Of a stretch of DNA of 64,000 nucleotides, positions 17,112-25,644 are shown piece by piece. The notes under the pieces are model-generated. The model did not search any database, had not been told where the DNA came from, and saw only the letters and a program-made list of their open reading frames with translations. Position 1 is the stretch's first letter; the number at the start of each line of letters is the position of its first letter. The stretch lies in contig NZ_AQXM01000059.1 in assembly GCF_000376245.1 (NCBI RefSeq), positions 43,459-107,458 on the forward strand, given 5' to 3'. This DNA comes from Acaricomes phytoseiuli DSM 14247. Lineage in GTDB: Bacteria > Actinomycetota > Actinomycetes > Actinomycetales > Micrococcaceae. The position numbers and the translations under genes were made by a program.

Positions 17112-17799
17112 GAAACCGCAGCACGAGAACACCTTGCATCGGCCGGCCCATAACACCCCGGTGCTCGTGGTGGGTCTGGGTAGGTTTGGCTCCGCAACCG
17201 CTGAGCAGCTGGTCCGGCAAGGCCGTGAAGTGCTGGCCGTGGAACGCGATCCGGCCCTGGTTCAGAAATGGGCGGGCACGCTGACCCATGTCGTAGAAGC
17301 CGATGCAACCAATCTCGACGCCCTAAAACAACTCGGTGCACAGGACTTCAGCTCCGCCGTGGTGGGCGTCGGCACTTCAATCGAATCCAGCGTTCTGATC
17401 ACCGTGAACCTGGTGGACCTGAACGTGCCGCACCTATGGGTCAAGGCAATCACGCCGTCGCACGGCAAGATCCTGACCCGGATCGGCGCAAATCACGTGA
17501 TCTACCCGGAGGCGGATGCCGGGGTGCGGACAGCGCACCTGGTCTCCGGCCGGATGCTCGACTTCATTGAATTCGATGACGATTTCGCGATCGTCAAGAT
17601 GCATCCACCCAAAGAGACCCAGGGCTTCACTCTGGCGGAATCCAAAGTTCGCTCCAAATACGGAGTCACCGTGGTCGGCGTGAAATCCCCCGGCGAGGAC
17701 TTCACCTACGCTCAGCCGGATACCAAGGTGTCTTCACGAGATATGCTCATCGTCTCCGGACATGTCGACTTACTGGAGCGCTTCGCCTCCCGCCCCTGA
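17104..17799 (+). CDS. TrkA/KtrA family potassium uptake regulatory protein
   Basis: A cytoplasmic RCK protein (231 residues) that gates the TrkH partner. The N-terminal Rossmann domain has VVGLGRFGSATAEQL with an acidic residue ending beta 2 (LAVERD); a C-terminal TrkA_C domain covers about residues 145-225. It starts with TTG inside the trkH-like gene (8-bp overlap). It ends 11 bp before the convergent proC stop. Confidence 0.93.
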   Translation: MAEKPQHENTLHRPAHNTPVLVVGLGRFGSATAEQLVRQGREVLAVERDPALVQKWAGTLTHVVEADATNLDALKQLGAQDFSSAVVGVGTSIESSVLITVNLVDLNVPHLWVKAITPSHGKILTRIGANHVIYPEADAGVRTAHLVSGRMLDFIEFDDDFAIVKMHPPKETQGFTLAESKVRSKYGVTVVGVKSPGEDFTYAQPDTKVSSRDMLIVSGHVDLLERFASRP

Positions 17800-17810
17800 C
17801 GAACAGCTGA

Positions 17811-18647
17811 CTAATCGCTGAGCTCCTGGGTCATCTCCTCAGAGCGCTCCGCAGCAGCACGGGCACCAGCAAGGATCACTGCGGGAAGACCCTGCTGTGT
17901 GAAGGTGGCAATGGCCCGTTCTGTGGTTCCATTGGGACTCGTCACCGCTTTCCGGAGAGCCGCGGGATCGGCTCCATCTTGAGCCAGCATCAGCCCTGCG
18001 CCGGCCGCTGTCTCCGCGGCGAGCTGCTGAGCGGTCTGCGCTTCAAGGCCGAGTTCCTGCGCCGCCGCCGCCATCGCTTCGGCGACGTAGAAGATGTAAG
18101 CGGGCCCTGAACCGCTGATAGCGCCGATCGCGGACATCTGCGTTTCCGGCACCTCGAGGACCAAGCCGGAGCCGGCGAAGACCGCCTGAGCCAGCTCGGC
18201 CTGCTCAGCACTCACCGAGGCTCCGGGGGAAAGCGCGACAACGCCCCTGCCAACCATCAAAGGCGTGTTGGGCATGCTGCGGACCACCGGCTGGTCTTCT
18301 GGTAGCGCGGCTTCCAGCTGCGCCAAGGAGACCGCAGCTGCAACGCTGATGACGACCGCACCAGCGGAAAGGGCGGGGCTGATCTGCTCGCAGAGCGGAA
18401 CGATCTGGGCGGGTTTGACTCCCAGCAATACGACATCGGCGCCAGTCACCGCAAGCGTATTAGCCTCTGCCTCCTCGGAAGTCGCCATCGCCACGACGCC
18501 GTAACGCTCAGCGAGTTCCACAGCCCGCTCGGGGCTGCGTACGGTGGCGATCACCGCAGATGGGTCCACCAGGGACTTGGCCAGGAAACCGGCGAGAATG
18601 GCCTCGCCCATAGAGCCACAACCTAAGAAAGCGATACGGGAGATCAT
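17811..18647 (-). CDS. proC: pyrroline-5-carboxylate reductase
   Basis: This enzyme reduces 1-pyrroline-5-carboxylate to proline with NAD(P)H, the last step of proline synthesis. The N-terminal Rossmann domain starts with IAFLGCGSMGEAILAGF (residues 5-21). The C-terminal dimerisation and substrate domain has ISGSGPAYIFYVAEAM near residue 170 and the SPNGTTERAI loop near 240. Length (278) is slightly above the usual 265-275. The sugar isomerase-like gene lies upstream on the same strand, separated by a strong hairpin. Confidence 0.95.
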   Translation of the reverse strand: MISRIAFLGCGSMGEAILAGFLAKSLVDPSAVIATVRSPERAVELAERYGVVAMATSEEAEANTLAVTGADVVLLGVKPAQIVPLCEQISPALSAGAVVISVAAAVSLAQLEAALPEDQPVVRSMPNTPLMVGRGVVALSPGASVSAEQAELAQAVFAGSGLVLEVPETQMSAIGAISGSGPAYIFYVAEAMAAAAQELGLEAQTAQQLAAETAAGAGLMLAQDGADPAALRKAVTSPNGTTERAIATFTQQGLPAVILAGARAAAERSEEMTQELSD

Positions 18648-18838
18648 GAGGCCATGATGCCACTTATCGCCGGTTATTTCAGGCCCGGTCGCTCTTGCTT
18701 GCGCCCCGGCGGGATGCCGGATCCTTTGCCAGGAAACACCCAGCTGGCGAGCAGGCCGCCATAAGCTTCAACTACTAAAGTGGGAATTACCTTTCGAGGT
18801 GCGAGTGATGGTGAACTGATCAGCTTGCTGATTAGCGA

Positions 18839-18895
18839 AGAAGCACCGGGAGCATGCTGGTTTCCCCCAAATTTCAGCATGGCCCCGGTGCTTCT
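18839..18895 (-). terminator. long hairpin downstream of the sugar isomerase-like gene
   Basis: Two 21-base arms (AGAAGCACCGGG and CCCGGTGCTTCT at the ends) with two mismatches enclose a 15-base loop. It lies 37 bp beyond the stop codon of the 18932-19747 gene. The rest of 18648-18931 shows no convincing gene. Confidence 0.75.
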
Positions 18896-18931
18896 TTGCG
18901 GTTCCGCTCGATTCGGCTCAGCTATTTGGAG

Positions 18932-19747
18932 TTATTGGACGCTATGCGGCTCAGGCACAGGCTGATCCAGATGCTTCCTGGCGAAGCGCAGGCACTCCCC
19001 TAGCCATTGTTCGCGCTCCCCCACCGCTTTGGCCCTGCGCGTCGAGATCTCCACCACCACCGCGCCCTCGTACCCGGACCCTGCAAGGTATTCGAGCACG
19101 GCGTCGGCCTGCTGCTGGCCCTGGCCCGGCAGCAGATGCTCATCCCGGTTGGATCCGCTGCCATCGGTGAGGTGCACATGCCGCAGGCGGCCACCGAGGG
19201 CCTGCACCGCATCGAGCGATGGCATCCCGGCCGTCGCCGCATGCGAAAGATCCCAGGTGACATCCGGATAGTCCAGCGGTATCGGATTCCAGTGCGGCAG
19301 ATAGGCCTTAGCCTCCCGGCCACGGACTCGCCAAGGGTACATGTTCTCCACGGCGATCCGGATGCCGGTGGAGGCGGTCAGATCACGGATGCCCATGGCA
19401 AAGCTCTCGGCATAATCGTTCTGCCAACGGAAGGGTGGGTGGGCGACCACGACCTCGGCACCAAGCTCGGCTGCCATCTCCACCGAGCGCTCGATCTTGT
19501 TCCATGCGCTACCCCAGACCTGCTGAGTCAGCAGCAGAGTGGGCGCGTGCACCGCGAGCACCGGTATCCCATAACGCTCTGAGAGCTCCCCTAAGGCCTG
19601 CGGATCCTGGCTGGTGGTGTTATTCGTGACCATCACTTCCAGGCCGTCGTAGCCGAGGTCCTGCGCTACCGCGAAGGCATCGTGAACGGTCAGCGGGTAT
19701 ACCGAAGTGCTGGACAGCGCGACTGGGATCTGTCTTTGCTCGGGCAC
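18932..19747 (-). CDS. sugar phosphate isomerase/epimerase (xylose isomerase-like TIM barrel)
   Basis: A 271-residue AP endonuclease 2-type TIM barrel protein. The metal/substrate pattern is visible: a Glu in YDGLEVMVTNN, His in VLAVHAPT and VVAHPPF, Glu in IAVENMYPW, Asp and His in TWDLSHAATAG, His in LRHVHLTDG and Glu in VVVEISTRR. These fit inositol catabolism, sugar isomerase or endonuclease IV-like folds; the substrate is unknown. It starts with GTG. The long perfect hairpin upstream separates it from topA. Confidence 0.85.
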   Translation of the reverse strand: MPEQRQIPVALSSTSVYPLTVHDAFAVAQDLGYDGLEVMVTNNTTSQDPQALGELSERYGIPVLAVHAPTLLLTQQVWGSAWNKIERSVEMAAELGAEVVVAHPPFRWQNDYAESFAMGIRDLTASTGIRIAVENMYPWRVRGREAKAYLPHWNPIPLDYPDVTWDLSHAATAGMPSLDAVQALGGRLRHVHLTDGSGSNRDEHLLPGQGQQQADAVLEYLAGSGYEGAVVVEISTRRAKAVGEREQWLGECLRFARKHLDQPVPEPHSVQ

Positions 19748-19818
19748 GGTCCTATCTTGCCAGAGTCTCGTTGAGCGCGAGCTGAGAACACGATCCTACG
19801 CCCCGCAGAGCACCCCGC

Positions 19819-19875
19819 TGAGTGGTCGGCTTTGGCGGCTCAGAATGGCTCTGAGCCGCCAAAGCCGACCACTCA
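19819..19875. terminator. 57-bp perfect hairpin downstream of topA
   Basis: Two exactly complementary 26-base arms (TGAGTGGTCGGC outermost) enclose a 5-base loop. It lies 34 bp beyond the topA stop and ahead of the next minus-strand gene, so it most likely terminates topA mRNA. There is no T-run. Confidence 0.75.
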
Positions 19876-19909
19876 CGCGAGAGGAACATGCTAGCGCTTA
19901 GCGGTTTTC

Positions 19910-22633
19910 TTACGGGTTCCGCGCTTCACGGGACCGCGCGCGTTTCTCGGCCAACAACTCGACCGCCTTCTCCCGGGTGAGCTCCTCCACCGAAGTGGCC
20001 CGGGGTACCGTGATATTCGTTTCCCCGTCCGTGATATACGGGCCAAAGCGGCCGTCCTTGACGACGATCTTCTTCCCCGAGACCGGATCCTCGCCGAACT
20101 CCGCGAGCGGCGCAGCCGCTGCCCGGGCCCCGCGCTGCTTGGGTTGCGCGTAGATCTCCAGCGCCTGCTCCAGGGTGACCGTGAAGATCTCTTCCTCGGA
20201 GGCCAGCGAGCGGGAGTCCGTCCCCTTCTTCAGATAGGGGCCGAACCGCCCGTTCTGGACCGTGATCTCCTGGCCTTCGGCATCTTGACCGAGGACCCGC
20301 GGTAAGGACATGAGCTGCAGTGCCTGCTCCAGGCTCACCGTCTCCAGGTCCATGGACTTGAACAGGGAACCGGTGCGCGGTTTGACCTTGGCCGGCTTCT
20401 TAGGCGGCTTCGGCTTGCCGTTCTTGTAGTACTCCACCGGCTGATTCGCGAGTTCCTCCGCCGTCGGCTCAGGGATGACCTCGGTGACGTAAGGGCCGTA
20501 CCGGCCGTTCTTCGCCACGATCGCCCTGCCCGTTTCCGGATCGGTACCAAGCGCCCGTTCTTCCGGAGCGGCGGTGTTCATGATCTCCAGCGCCTTCTCC
20601 GCGGTCAACTCATCCGGAGCGAGATCCTGGGGAACGTTGGCCCGCTCAGGCTCCGTCCCTTCTGGAGCATCAGCGGGGACGGGCTTCTCCAGATAGGGGC
20701 CGAACTTACCGACCCGGAGCACAATGCCCTCGGCGATGGGGATCGAATTGATCTCCCGGGCATCGATCTCGCCCAGATTATTGACGATCGGCAGCAGACC
20801 GGAGCCGTCATCGGCGCCGAAGTAGAAGCGGCCCAACCAGTTGGGGCCGGTCTCCTCGCCCCGGGCAATCCGGTCTAGATCCTCTTCCATCTCCGCGGTG
20901 AAGTCGTAATCGACATAGTCCTCGAAATGCTCCTCCAGGAGGCGCACCACGGAGAACGCGACCCAGCTGGGCACCAGCGCAGAACCGCGCTGGGAGACAT
21001 AACCGCGGTCCATGATGGTGGAGATCGTCGCAGCATAGGTTGACGGCCGGCCGATACCACGCTCCTCGAGGAGCTTGACCAGAGAAGCCTCGGTGAATCG
21101 CGGGGGCGGAGAGGTCTCGTGGCCCTGCGCCTCGATGGCGCGCGCCGAGACTTCATCCTTTTCCGCCAGCTTGGGCAGCCGGTGGCCGACGGCGCCGTCG
21201 GCATCGTCCTTGTTGCGCGCTTCGTCCCGGCCCTCTTCGTAGGCGGCGAGGAAGCCCTGGAACGTGATCACGGTACCCGATGCGGCGAACTCCGCATCCT
21301 GACGGGCGCCTCCGGCTACCGGGGCGGAGACCGCTCCGAGCCGGATCGATGCCGTGGAGCCTTTGGCATCGGCCATCTGCGAGGCGACCGTGCGCTTCCA
21401 GATCAACTCGTAGAGTTTGAACTCGTCAGAACTCAGGGACTTGGCCACCTGGGCCGGGATCCGGAATGAGTCTCCGGAGGGCCGGATCGCCTCGTGAGCC
21501 TCTTGAGCGTTCTTGGTCTTGCTGGCATAGATCCTGGGCGCATCGGGCACGTAGGAGGGGTCGTACAGCTCGGCAGCCTGGCGCCGGGCGGCGCTGACGG
21601 CCTGCTCGCTCAGCGCGGTGGAGTCGGTACGCATATACGTGATGTAGCCGTTCTCGTACAGGCTCTGCGCCACCCGCATGGTGGTCCGGGAGGAGAAACG
21701 CAGCTTACGCGCCGCTTCCTGCTGCAGAGTCGATGTGGTGAACGGCGCCGCGGGGCGACGGGTGTACGGCTTCTGCTCCACCGAGCGCACGGTGAACGCA
21801 GCGTCATCGAGTGCGGTTGCGAGCGCGGTTGCACGGACCTCATCCAGCTGCACCACATTGGCGCTCTTGCTGACGAGTGCACCGGTGTCGTCGAAATCCC
21901 GGCCAGAAGCCACCCGAGCGCCATCGACGCTCACCAGTTTCGCGGTGAAAGCGGAGGACTCAGACTGGCCCGCAGGGAAGAATTCGCCGAGCAGATCCCA
22001 GTAGGAGGCGGAGCGGAAGGCCATCCGCTCGCGTTCCCGCTCGACGACCAGCCGGGTAGCCACGGACTGCACTCGGCCGGCAGAAAGACCCCGGGAGACT
22101 TTTCGCCAGAGCACGGGGGAGATCTCGTAGCCGTAGAGCCGGTCCAGGACCCGCCTGGTCTCCTGGGCATCCACCAGGGTCATGTCCACATCGCGCAGCT
22201 CGCCCATGGCGCGCTGGATGGCTTCCTTGGTGATCTCCGGGAAGGTCAGGCGGTAGACCGGGACTTTGGGCTTGAGTACCTCGAGCAGGTGCCAGGCGAT
22301 CGCCTCGCCTTCGCGGTCACCGTCGGTGGCGAGGTAGAGCTCATCGGCGTCTTTGAGCGCGGCTTTGAGCTCGCTGACGCGTTTCTTCTTGTCGGATGGC
22401 ACCACGTAATACGGTTCGAAATTGTTCTCTAGATCCACCGCGAACTTGCCCACGGGGCCCTTCTTCAGTTCGACCGGCAGGTCCGAGGGCTGCGGCAGAT
22501 CCCGGATATGACCGTATGAGGCTTCTACCTCGAAGCCCAGGCCAAGATACCCGGCGATGGTCTTGCCTTTAGCCGGGGATTCGACGATGACCAGCTTTCT
22601 GCCGGTCTTGTTCTGTGCTGCCTTTTTGGGCAC
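19910..22633 (-). CDS. topA: DNA topoisomerase I, C-terminal tail frameshifted
   Basis: A type IA topoisomerase (907 residues) that relaxes negative supercoils. The Toprim domain begins with RKLVIVESPAKGKTI; the catalytic Tyr lies in NGYITYMRTDS near residue 330. The C-terminal half has four repeats with GKFGPYL/GRYGPYV-type cores. The GTG at 22633 is preceded by GTAGGAG four bases away; a GTG at 22669 would add 12 residues. The usual Lys/Arg-rich tail is missing: after KRAR the frame reads SREARNP and stops, while a neighbouring frame encodes GPVKRGTRKKTAKR and stops at 19891. Loss of one CG from the run at 19935-19942 explains this. Confidence 0.93.
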   Translation of the reverse strand: MPKKAAQNKTGRKLVIVESPAKGKTIAGYLGLGFEVEASYGHIRDLPQPSDLPVELKKGPVGKFAVDLENNFEPYYVVPSDKKKRVSELKAALKDADELYLATDGDREGEAIAWHLLEVLKPKVPVYRLTFPEITKEAIQRAMGELRDVDMTLVDAQETRRVLDRLYGYEISPVLWRKVSRGLSAGRVQSVATRLVVERERERMAFRSASYWDLLGEFFPAGQSESSAFTAKLVSVDGARVASGRDFDDTGALVSKSANVVQLDEVRATALATALDDAAFTVRSVEQKPYTRRPAAPFTTSTLQQEAARKLRFSSRTTMRVAQSLYENGYITYMRTDSTALSEQAVSAARRQAAELYDPSYVPDAPRIYASKTKNAQEAHEAIRPSGDSFRIPAQVAKSLSSDEFKLYELIWKRTVASQMADAKGSTASIRLGAVSAPVAGGARQDAEFAASGTVITFQGFLAAYEEGRDEARNKDDADGAVGHRLPKLAEKDEVSARAIEAQGHETSPPPRFTEASLVKLLEERGIGRPSTYAATISTIMDRGYVSQRGSALVPSWVAFSVVRLLEEHFEDYVDYDFTAEMEEDLDRIARGEETGPNWLGRFYFGADDGSGLLPIVNNLGEIDAREINSIPIAEGIVLRVGKFGPYLEKPVPADAPEGTEPERANVPQDLAPDELTAEKALEIMNTAAPEERALGTDPETGRAIVAKNGRYGPYVTEVIPEPTAEELANQPVEYYKNGKPKPPKKPAKVKPRTGSLFKSMDLETVSLEQALQLMSLPRVLGQDAEGQEITVQNGRFGPYLKKGTDSRSLASEEEIFTVTLEQALEIYAQPKQRGARAAAAPLAEFGEDPVSGKKIVVKDGRFGPYITDGETNITVPRATSVEELTREKAVELLAEKRARSREARNP

Positions 22634-22837
22634 GGTGCTCCTACCGCTGTCAACTTCGCTGTTCTGCACAAGCGATCCGGCTGCCCCCAGACCGTGATCC
22701 TGCTCGATGATCTTGCCGATCTCGCCCGTGTGCGCTTCAAAAGCTTAGTTCACCATAGCTGATAGGGGCTGCGCGACTCTCGCCGCGCCACGGCAGCTCT
22801 TTACGTGGCTAGCTTAATCCGCTCTGGGCCCCCGCCC
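22634..22837. other. intergenic region upstream of topA
   Basis: About 200 bp between the topA start and the stop of the methyltransferase gene, both on the minus strand. Apart from the topA ribosome binding site I see no repeat, RNA gene or strong terminator. Confidence 0.4.
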
Positions 22838-24586
22838 CTAGCCGCTCACGAGATCTTGTGGGGTGAGGAATCCGTTCCGGATCAGCTCCCGTACCTGCCC
22901 GCGGAGCAGCTCAGTGTCGATCTGCTCTTCCAGGAGCACGCTGAGCGCAGTGAGGATCTGGCCCACGCTCAGTGTGCCGTCGCAGGCGGAGACGAGACCG
23001 GCGAGTTCTGAACTGAGTATCCGGGTACGGCGAAATCCGGCACCCTGGCGGAGCAGGATGATGGCGGGGTGCTCGGCCCCCGGACGCTGATGCCTTTCTT
23101 CAGTCACGTCCTCCGGAACCACGAGATGCCCCGCATCGAGACTCTCCGGCGCGCAGTGCCCGGCGAGCCAATCCGCACGCGCGATGGCAAGGCCCAGCTG
23201 GGGGCCGATGGGCTGCTCCAGGGGGTGGCCGATGGCTTCGAAGCGGCGGAAAGGGGGAATTGAGCCCGGCTGCGCTGGCTGCCGCACCCAGACCGAGCCG
23301 AAGCCCACCGCGTTGACGCCGCGTGCCGCGAAGTCCTCGAGGTAAGCGGTATAGGCGCGATCGTAGGCGTCAGGGTCGCGGCTCTGGGCAGCGTCTTGCA
23401 GCCACGCCTCCGCGTATCGCTCCGGGGACAATTCCTCGCGCTGGATCACCCAGGCATCCAGTTCTGGCGCTATCCAAACATCGAGCCGTTCCTGCCAGGA
23501 TCCGGCTTGTCCGGGTTCGGCCTCGGGGTCAGCGATCTCCCAGTTGCCCAGAAGCTGGGCTAGGCCGCCGGGCCTCAGCAGCTCGGGTAAGCCGTGTAGC
23601 AGTTCGGAGACGATCTGATCGCCGGGGAGCCCGCCATCGCGATAGATGAAGACGGCTTCAGGGTCTGCCCCTGGTTCCTGAGCCTTCTTCCGCGGCGTGA
23701 TGACGAACGGCGGGTTGGAGACGAGCAGATCGAAGCGTTCCCCGAGCAGTGGCTCCAGAAGGTGACCGCTGCGCAGCTCTACGCGTTCGGTGAGGTGTTC
23801 GGGGTCCAGTTCCAGAGCCTCGGCGTTGAGCATCAGATTGAATCGGGCGAAGTTCAAGGCCCTGGCCGAGATATCCGTGGCGATGACCTTGCGGGCGTGC
23901 CGCAGTAGATGGAATGTCTGGATTCCGCAGCCTACGCCGAGGTCCGCGGCGATATCTACCGGTTTCCGGACGATGAGCTGGGCCAGGGTCAACGAGGCCT
24001 GTCCGATGCCCAGCACGTGGTCGTGGCGCAGCACACCGGGACGCTGGTGTGCCGCGAGGTCACTGGCTACCCAGAGATCCACGGCACCGGATTCATCGGT
24101 GAAGGAGTAGGGGCTCAGATCCACCAGGGCCCGATAGCACTCCGGCTGCTCAGATTCTGAAGGCGCTGATTCTGCCCGTGGAGATTCTGGCAGCGTAAAT
24201 TCTGGCAGTGCAGCCGGGAATTCTGGCAGTGCAGCCGGGGCGATCAGCCCGAGTCTTAGCATCCCTGCCAGCCCTATCGTGGGCAGGGCGGTTTCCAGCA
24301 AGGCACCCGGCACTGCCCTGGCCAAGGGGAACAGCTGGACTAGCACCGCTAAAGGATCCCCTGAGCGCATCGCTGCTCCGCTACGGCGTAGCGCCGGAAC
24401 GAACTGCTCACGGTTCAGGGCCGCGTAAACGGATTCCCCCAGAAGCTCCTCGACCCCGGCTACGCTGTAGCGGACCGCAGCAAGGTCCCCGGCCAGCATT
24501 CGGATCAGGTGTGGATCAGCAACAAGGGCTTCAGTATCCGAAAAGTCCACGAGCGCCGGGGAATCCTCGGTGTGCGAATCAGGCAT
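22838..24586 (-). CDS. class I SAM-dependent methyltransferase (N5-glutamine/RlmG-like)
   Basis: A 582-residue methyltransferase. The N-terminal part (about residues 1-125) is a helical domain found in the actinobacterial DUF7059-type family. The central Rossmann domain has GVGCGIQTFHLL (SAM loop), VIATDISARAL and the catalytic motif LLVSNPPFVIT, of the NPP(Y/F) type that modifies amide or base nitrogen. The C-terminus (about 470-582) is a winged-helix-like extension. The target is unknown. A 21-bp tandem repeat encodes PAALPEF twice in the linker before the catalytic domain. Confidence 0.85.
   Translation of the reverse strand: MPDSHTEDSPALVDFSDTEALVADPHLIRMLAGDLAAVRYSVAGVEELLGESVYAALNREQFVPALRRSGAAMRSGDPLAVLVQLFPLARAVPGALLETALPTIGLAGMLRLGLIAPAALPEFPAALPEFTLPESPRAESAPSESEQPECYRALVDLSPYSFTDESGAVDLWVASDLAAHQRPGVLRHDHVLGIGQASLTLAQLIVRKPVDIAADLGVGCGIQTFHLLRHARKVIATDISARALNFARFNLMLNAEALELDPEHLTERVELRSGHLLEPLLGERFDLLVSNPPFVITPRKKAQEPGADPEAVFIYRDGGLPGDQIVSELLHGLPELLRPGGLAQLLGNWEIADPEAEPGQAGSWQERLDVWIAPELDAWVIQREELSPERYAEAWLQDAAQSRDPDAYDRAYTAYLEDFAARGVNAVGFGSVWVRQPAQPGSIPPFRRFEAIGHPLEQPIGPQLGLAIARADWLAGHCAPESLDAGHLVVPEDVTEERHQRPGAEHPAIILLRQGAGFRRTRILSSELAGLVSACDGTLSVGQILTALSVLLEEQIDTELLRGQVRELIRNGFLTPQDLVSG
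24198..24239. repeat. 21-bp tandem repeat inside the methyltransferase gene
   Basis: Two exact, adjacent copies of a 21-bp unit (AATTCTGGCAGTGCAGCCGG plus G) keep the reading frame and encode PAALPEF twice; a degenerate partial copy precedes them. They lie in an Ala/Pro/Glu-rich linker, so copy number changes would be tolerated. Confidence 0.85.
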
Positions 24587-24646
24587 GGCTCTAGCCTATG
24601 CTGGCCTGTCAGTTCTACTGCAGCTCTACTACAGCCGATAGAGCCA

Positions 24647-25537
24647 CTAGGCCGAGCCGGCCTTTTCTATTTCTGGAGTGTGCACTGCGCACCTCGGCTC
24701 CACCACTGCCGCACAGCCAGAACAGAAAAGATCAAGGGCCCGGCAGGACGGCTCTGCGCAGTTCTGGAAATCGCTCGTGGGCTCGGCGCAGCGGGTACAG
24801 CGGCCGAGCACTTCTGCGTCCTCGCTGAACTGGATATGGCCTCTGCCGTCGAAAACGTAGAGCGAACCCTGCCACAGGCCGCTGTCGCGGTACTGCTCGC
24901 CGTAGCGGACGATGCCGCCATCGAGCTGGTAGACCTCCGAGAAGCCGCGGCGGCGCATCAGCGCGGTAAGCACTTCACAGCGGATGCCTCCCGTGCAATA
25001 GGTGACCACCGGCTTGTCCTTGAGATCGTCATAGACGCCGGAATCCAGTTCCGCGAGAAAGTCCCTGGTGGTAGCGACATCGGGCACTACCGCGTCCTTG
25101 AATTTGCCGATCCGCGCTTCACGGGCGTTCCGGCCATCGAAGAAGACTACGTCCTTGGCCTCAACTAGCCGGTGGAGTTCTTCCGGGCTGAGCCGGGCTC
25201 CGCCGTCGATGACTCCCTGCTCGTCGACGCCGACCTCACCCGGGGCCCCGAAACTGACCAATTCATCCCGAACCTTGACGCTCAGCCGAGGGAAATCCTC
25301 AGCAGAGCCCTCAGACCATTTCACGTCGATCTTCCGGAAGTACTCTCGCGTAGTTTTGACGTACTGCTTGACTCCTTCGAGTTCCCCGCCCACTGTCGCG
25401 TTGATGCCCTGATGGGAGATGATGATGCGCCCGGTCAGGCCGTACTGCTCGCAGAGCGCACGCTGCCAGAGCCGGACTGCTTCCGGATCAGCCACGGGGG
25501 TGAATTCGTAGAACAAGACGATGCGATGGATGGCCAC
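24647..25537 (-). CDS. trhO: tRNA uridine(34) hydroxylase, rhodanese family
   Basis: An oxygen-dependent enzyme that makes 5-hydroxyuridine at position 34 of tRNA (YceA/UPF0176 family, 296 residues). An N-terminal acylphosphatase-like domain (residues 1-95, [16 protein letters not shown]) precedes the rhodanese domain (about 115-215) with catalytic Cys in [11 protein letters not shown]. The Cys-rich C-terminus (CTRCAEP, CSGC and others) probably binds a metal. It starts with GTG and is divergent from the helicase gene. Confidence 0.93.
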   Translation of the reverse strand: MAIHRIVLFYEFTPVADPEAVRLWQRALCEQYGLTGRIIISHQGINATVGGELEGVKQYVKTTREYFRKIDVKWSEGSAEDFPRLSVKVRDELVSFGAPGEVGVDEQGVIDGGARLSPEELHRLVEAKDVVFFDGRNAREARIGKFKDAVVPDVATTRDFLAELDSGVYDDLKDKPVVTYCTGGIRCEVLTALMRRRGFSEVYQLDGGIVRYGEQYRDSGLWQGSLYVFDGRGHIQFSEDAEVLGRCTRCAEPTSDFQNCAEPSCRALDLFCSGCAAVVEPRCAVHTPEIEKAGSA

Positions 25538-25644
25538 CCCACGATTTTAACGCGCATCGCTCAGTAAGTGTGGTCAGAGGGCAGAAGCACTGCTGAGAGC
25601 TGACCCGATTGGCGGCGCCGACCTGTGGTGGGAGAATATCAGCG

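Noticed and set aside
18674..18880. 68-codon minus-strand frame between proC and the sugar isomerase-like gene
   Set aside because: Its first part runs through the terminator hairpin at 18839-18895 and the rest shows no coding character.
21494..22432. 312-codon plus-strand open frame inside topA
   Set aside because: It is antisense to the well-supported catalytic part of topA, with His/Gly/Arg-rich composition typical of shadow frames in high-G+C DNA.
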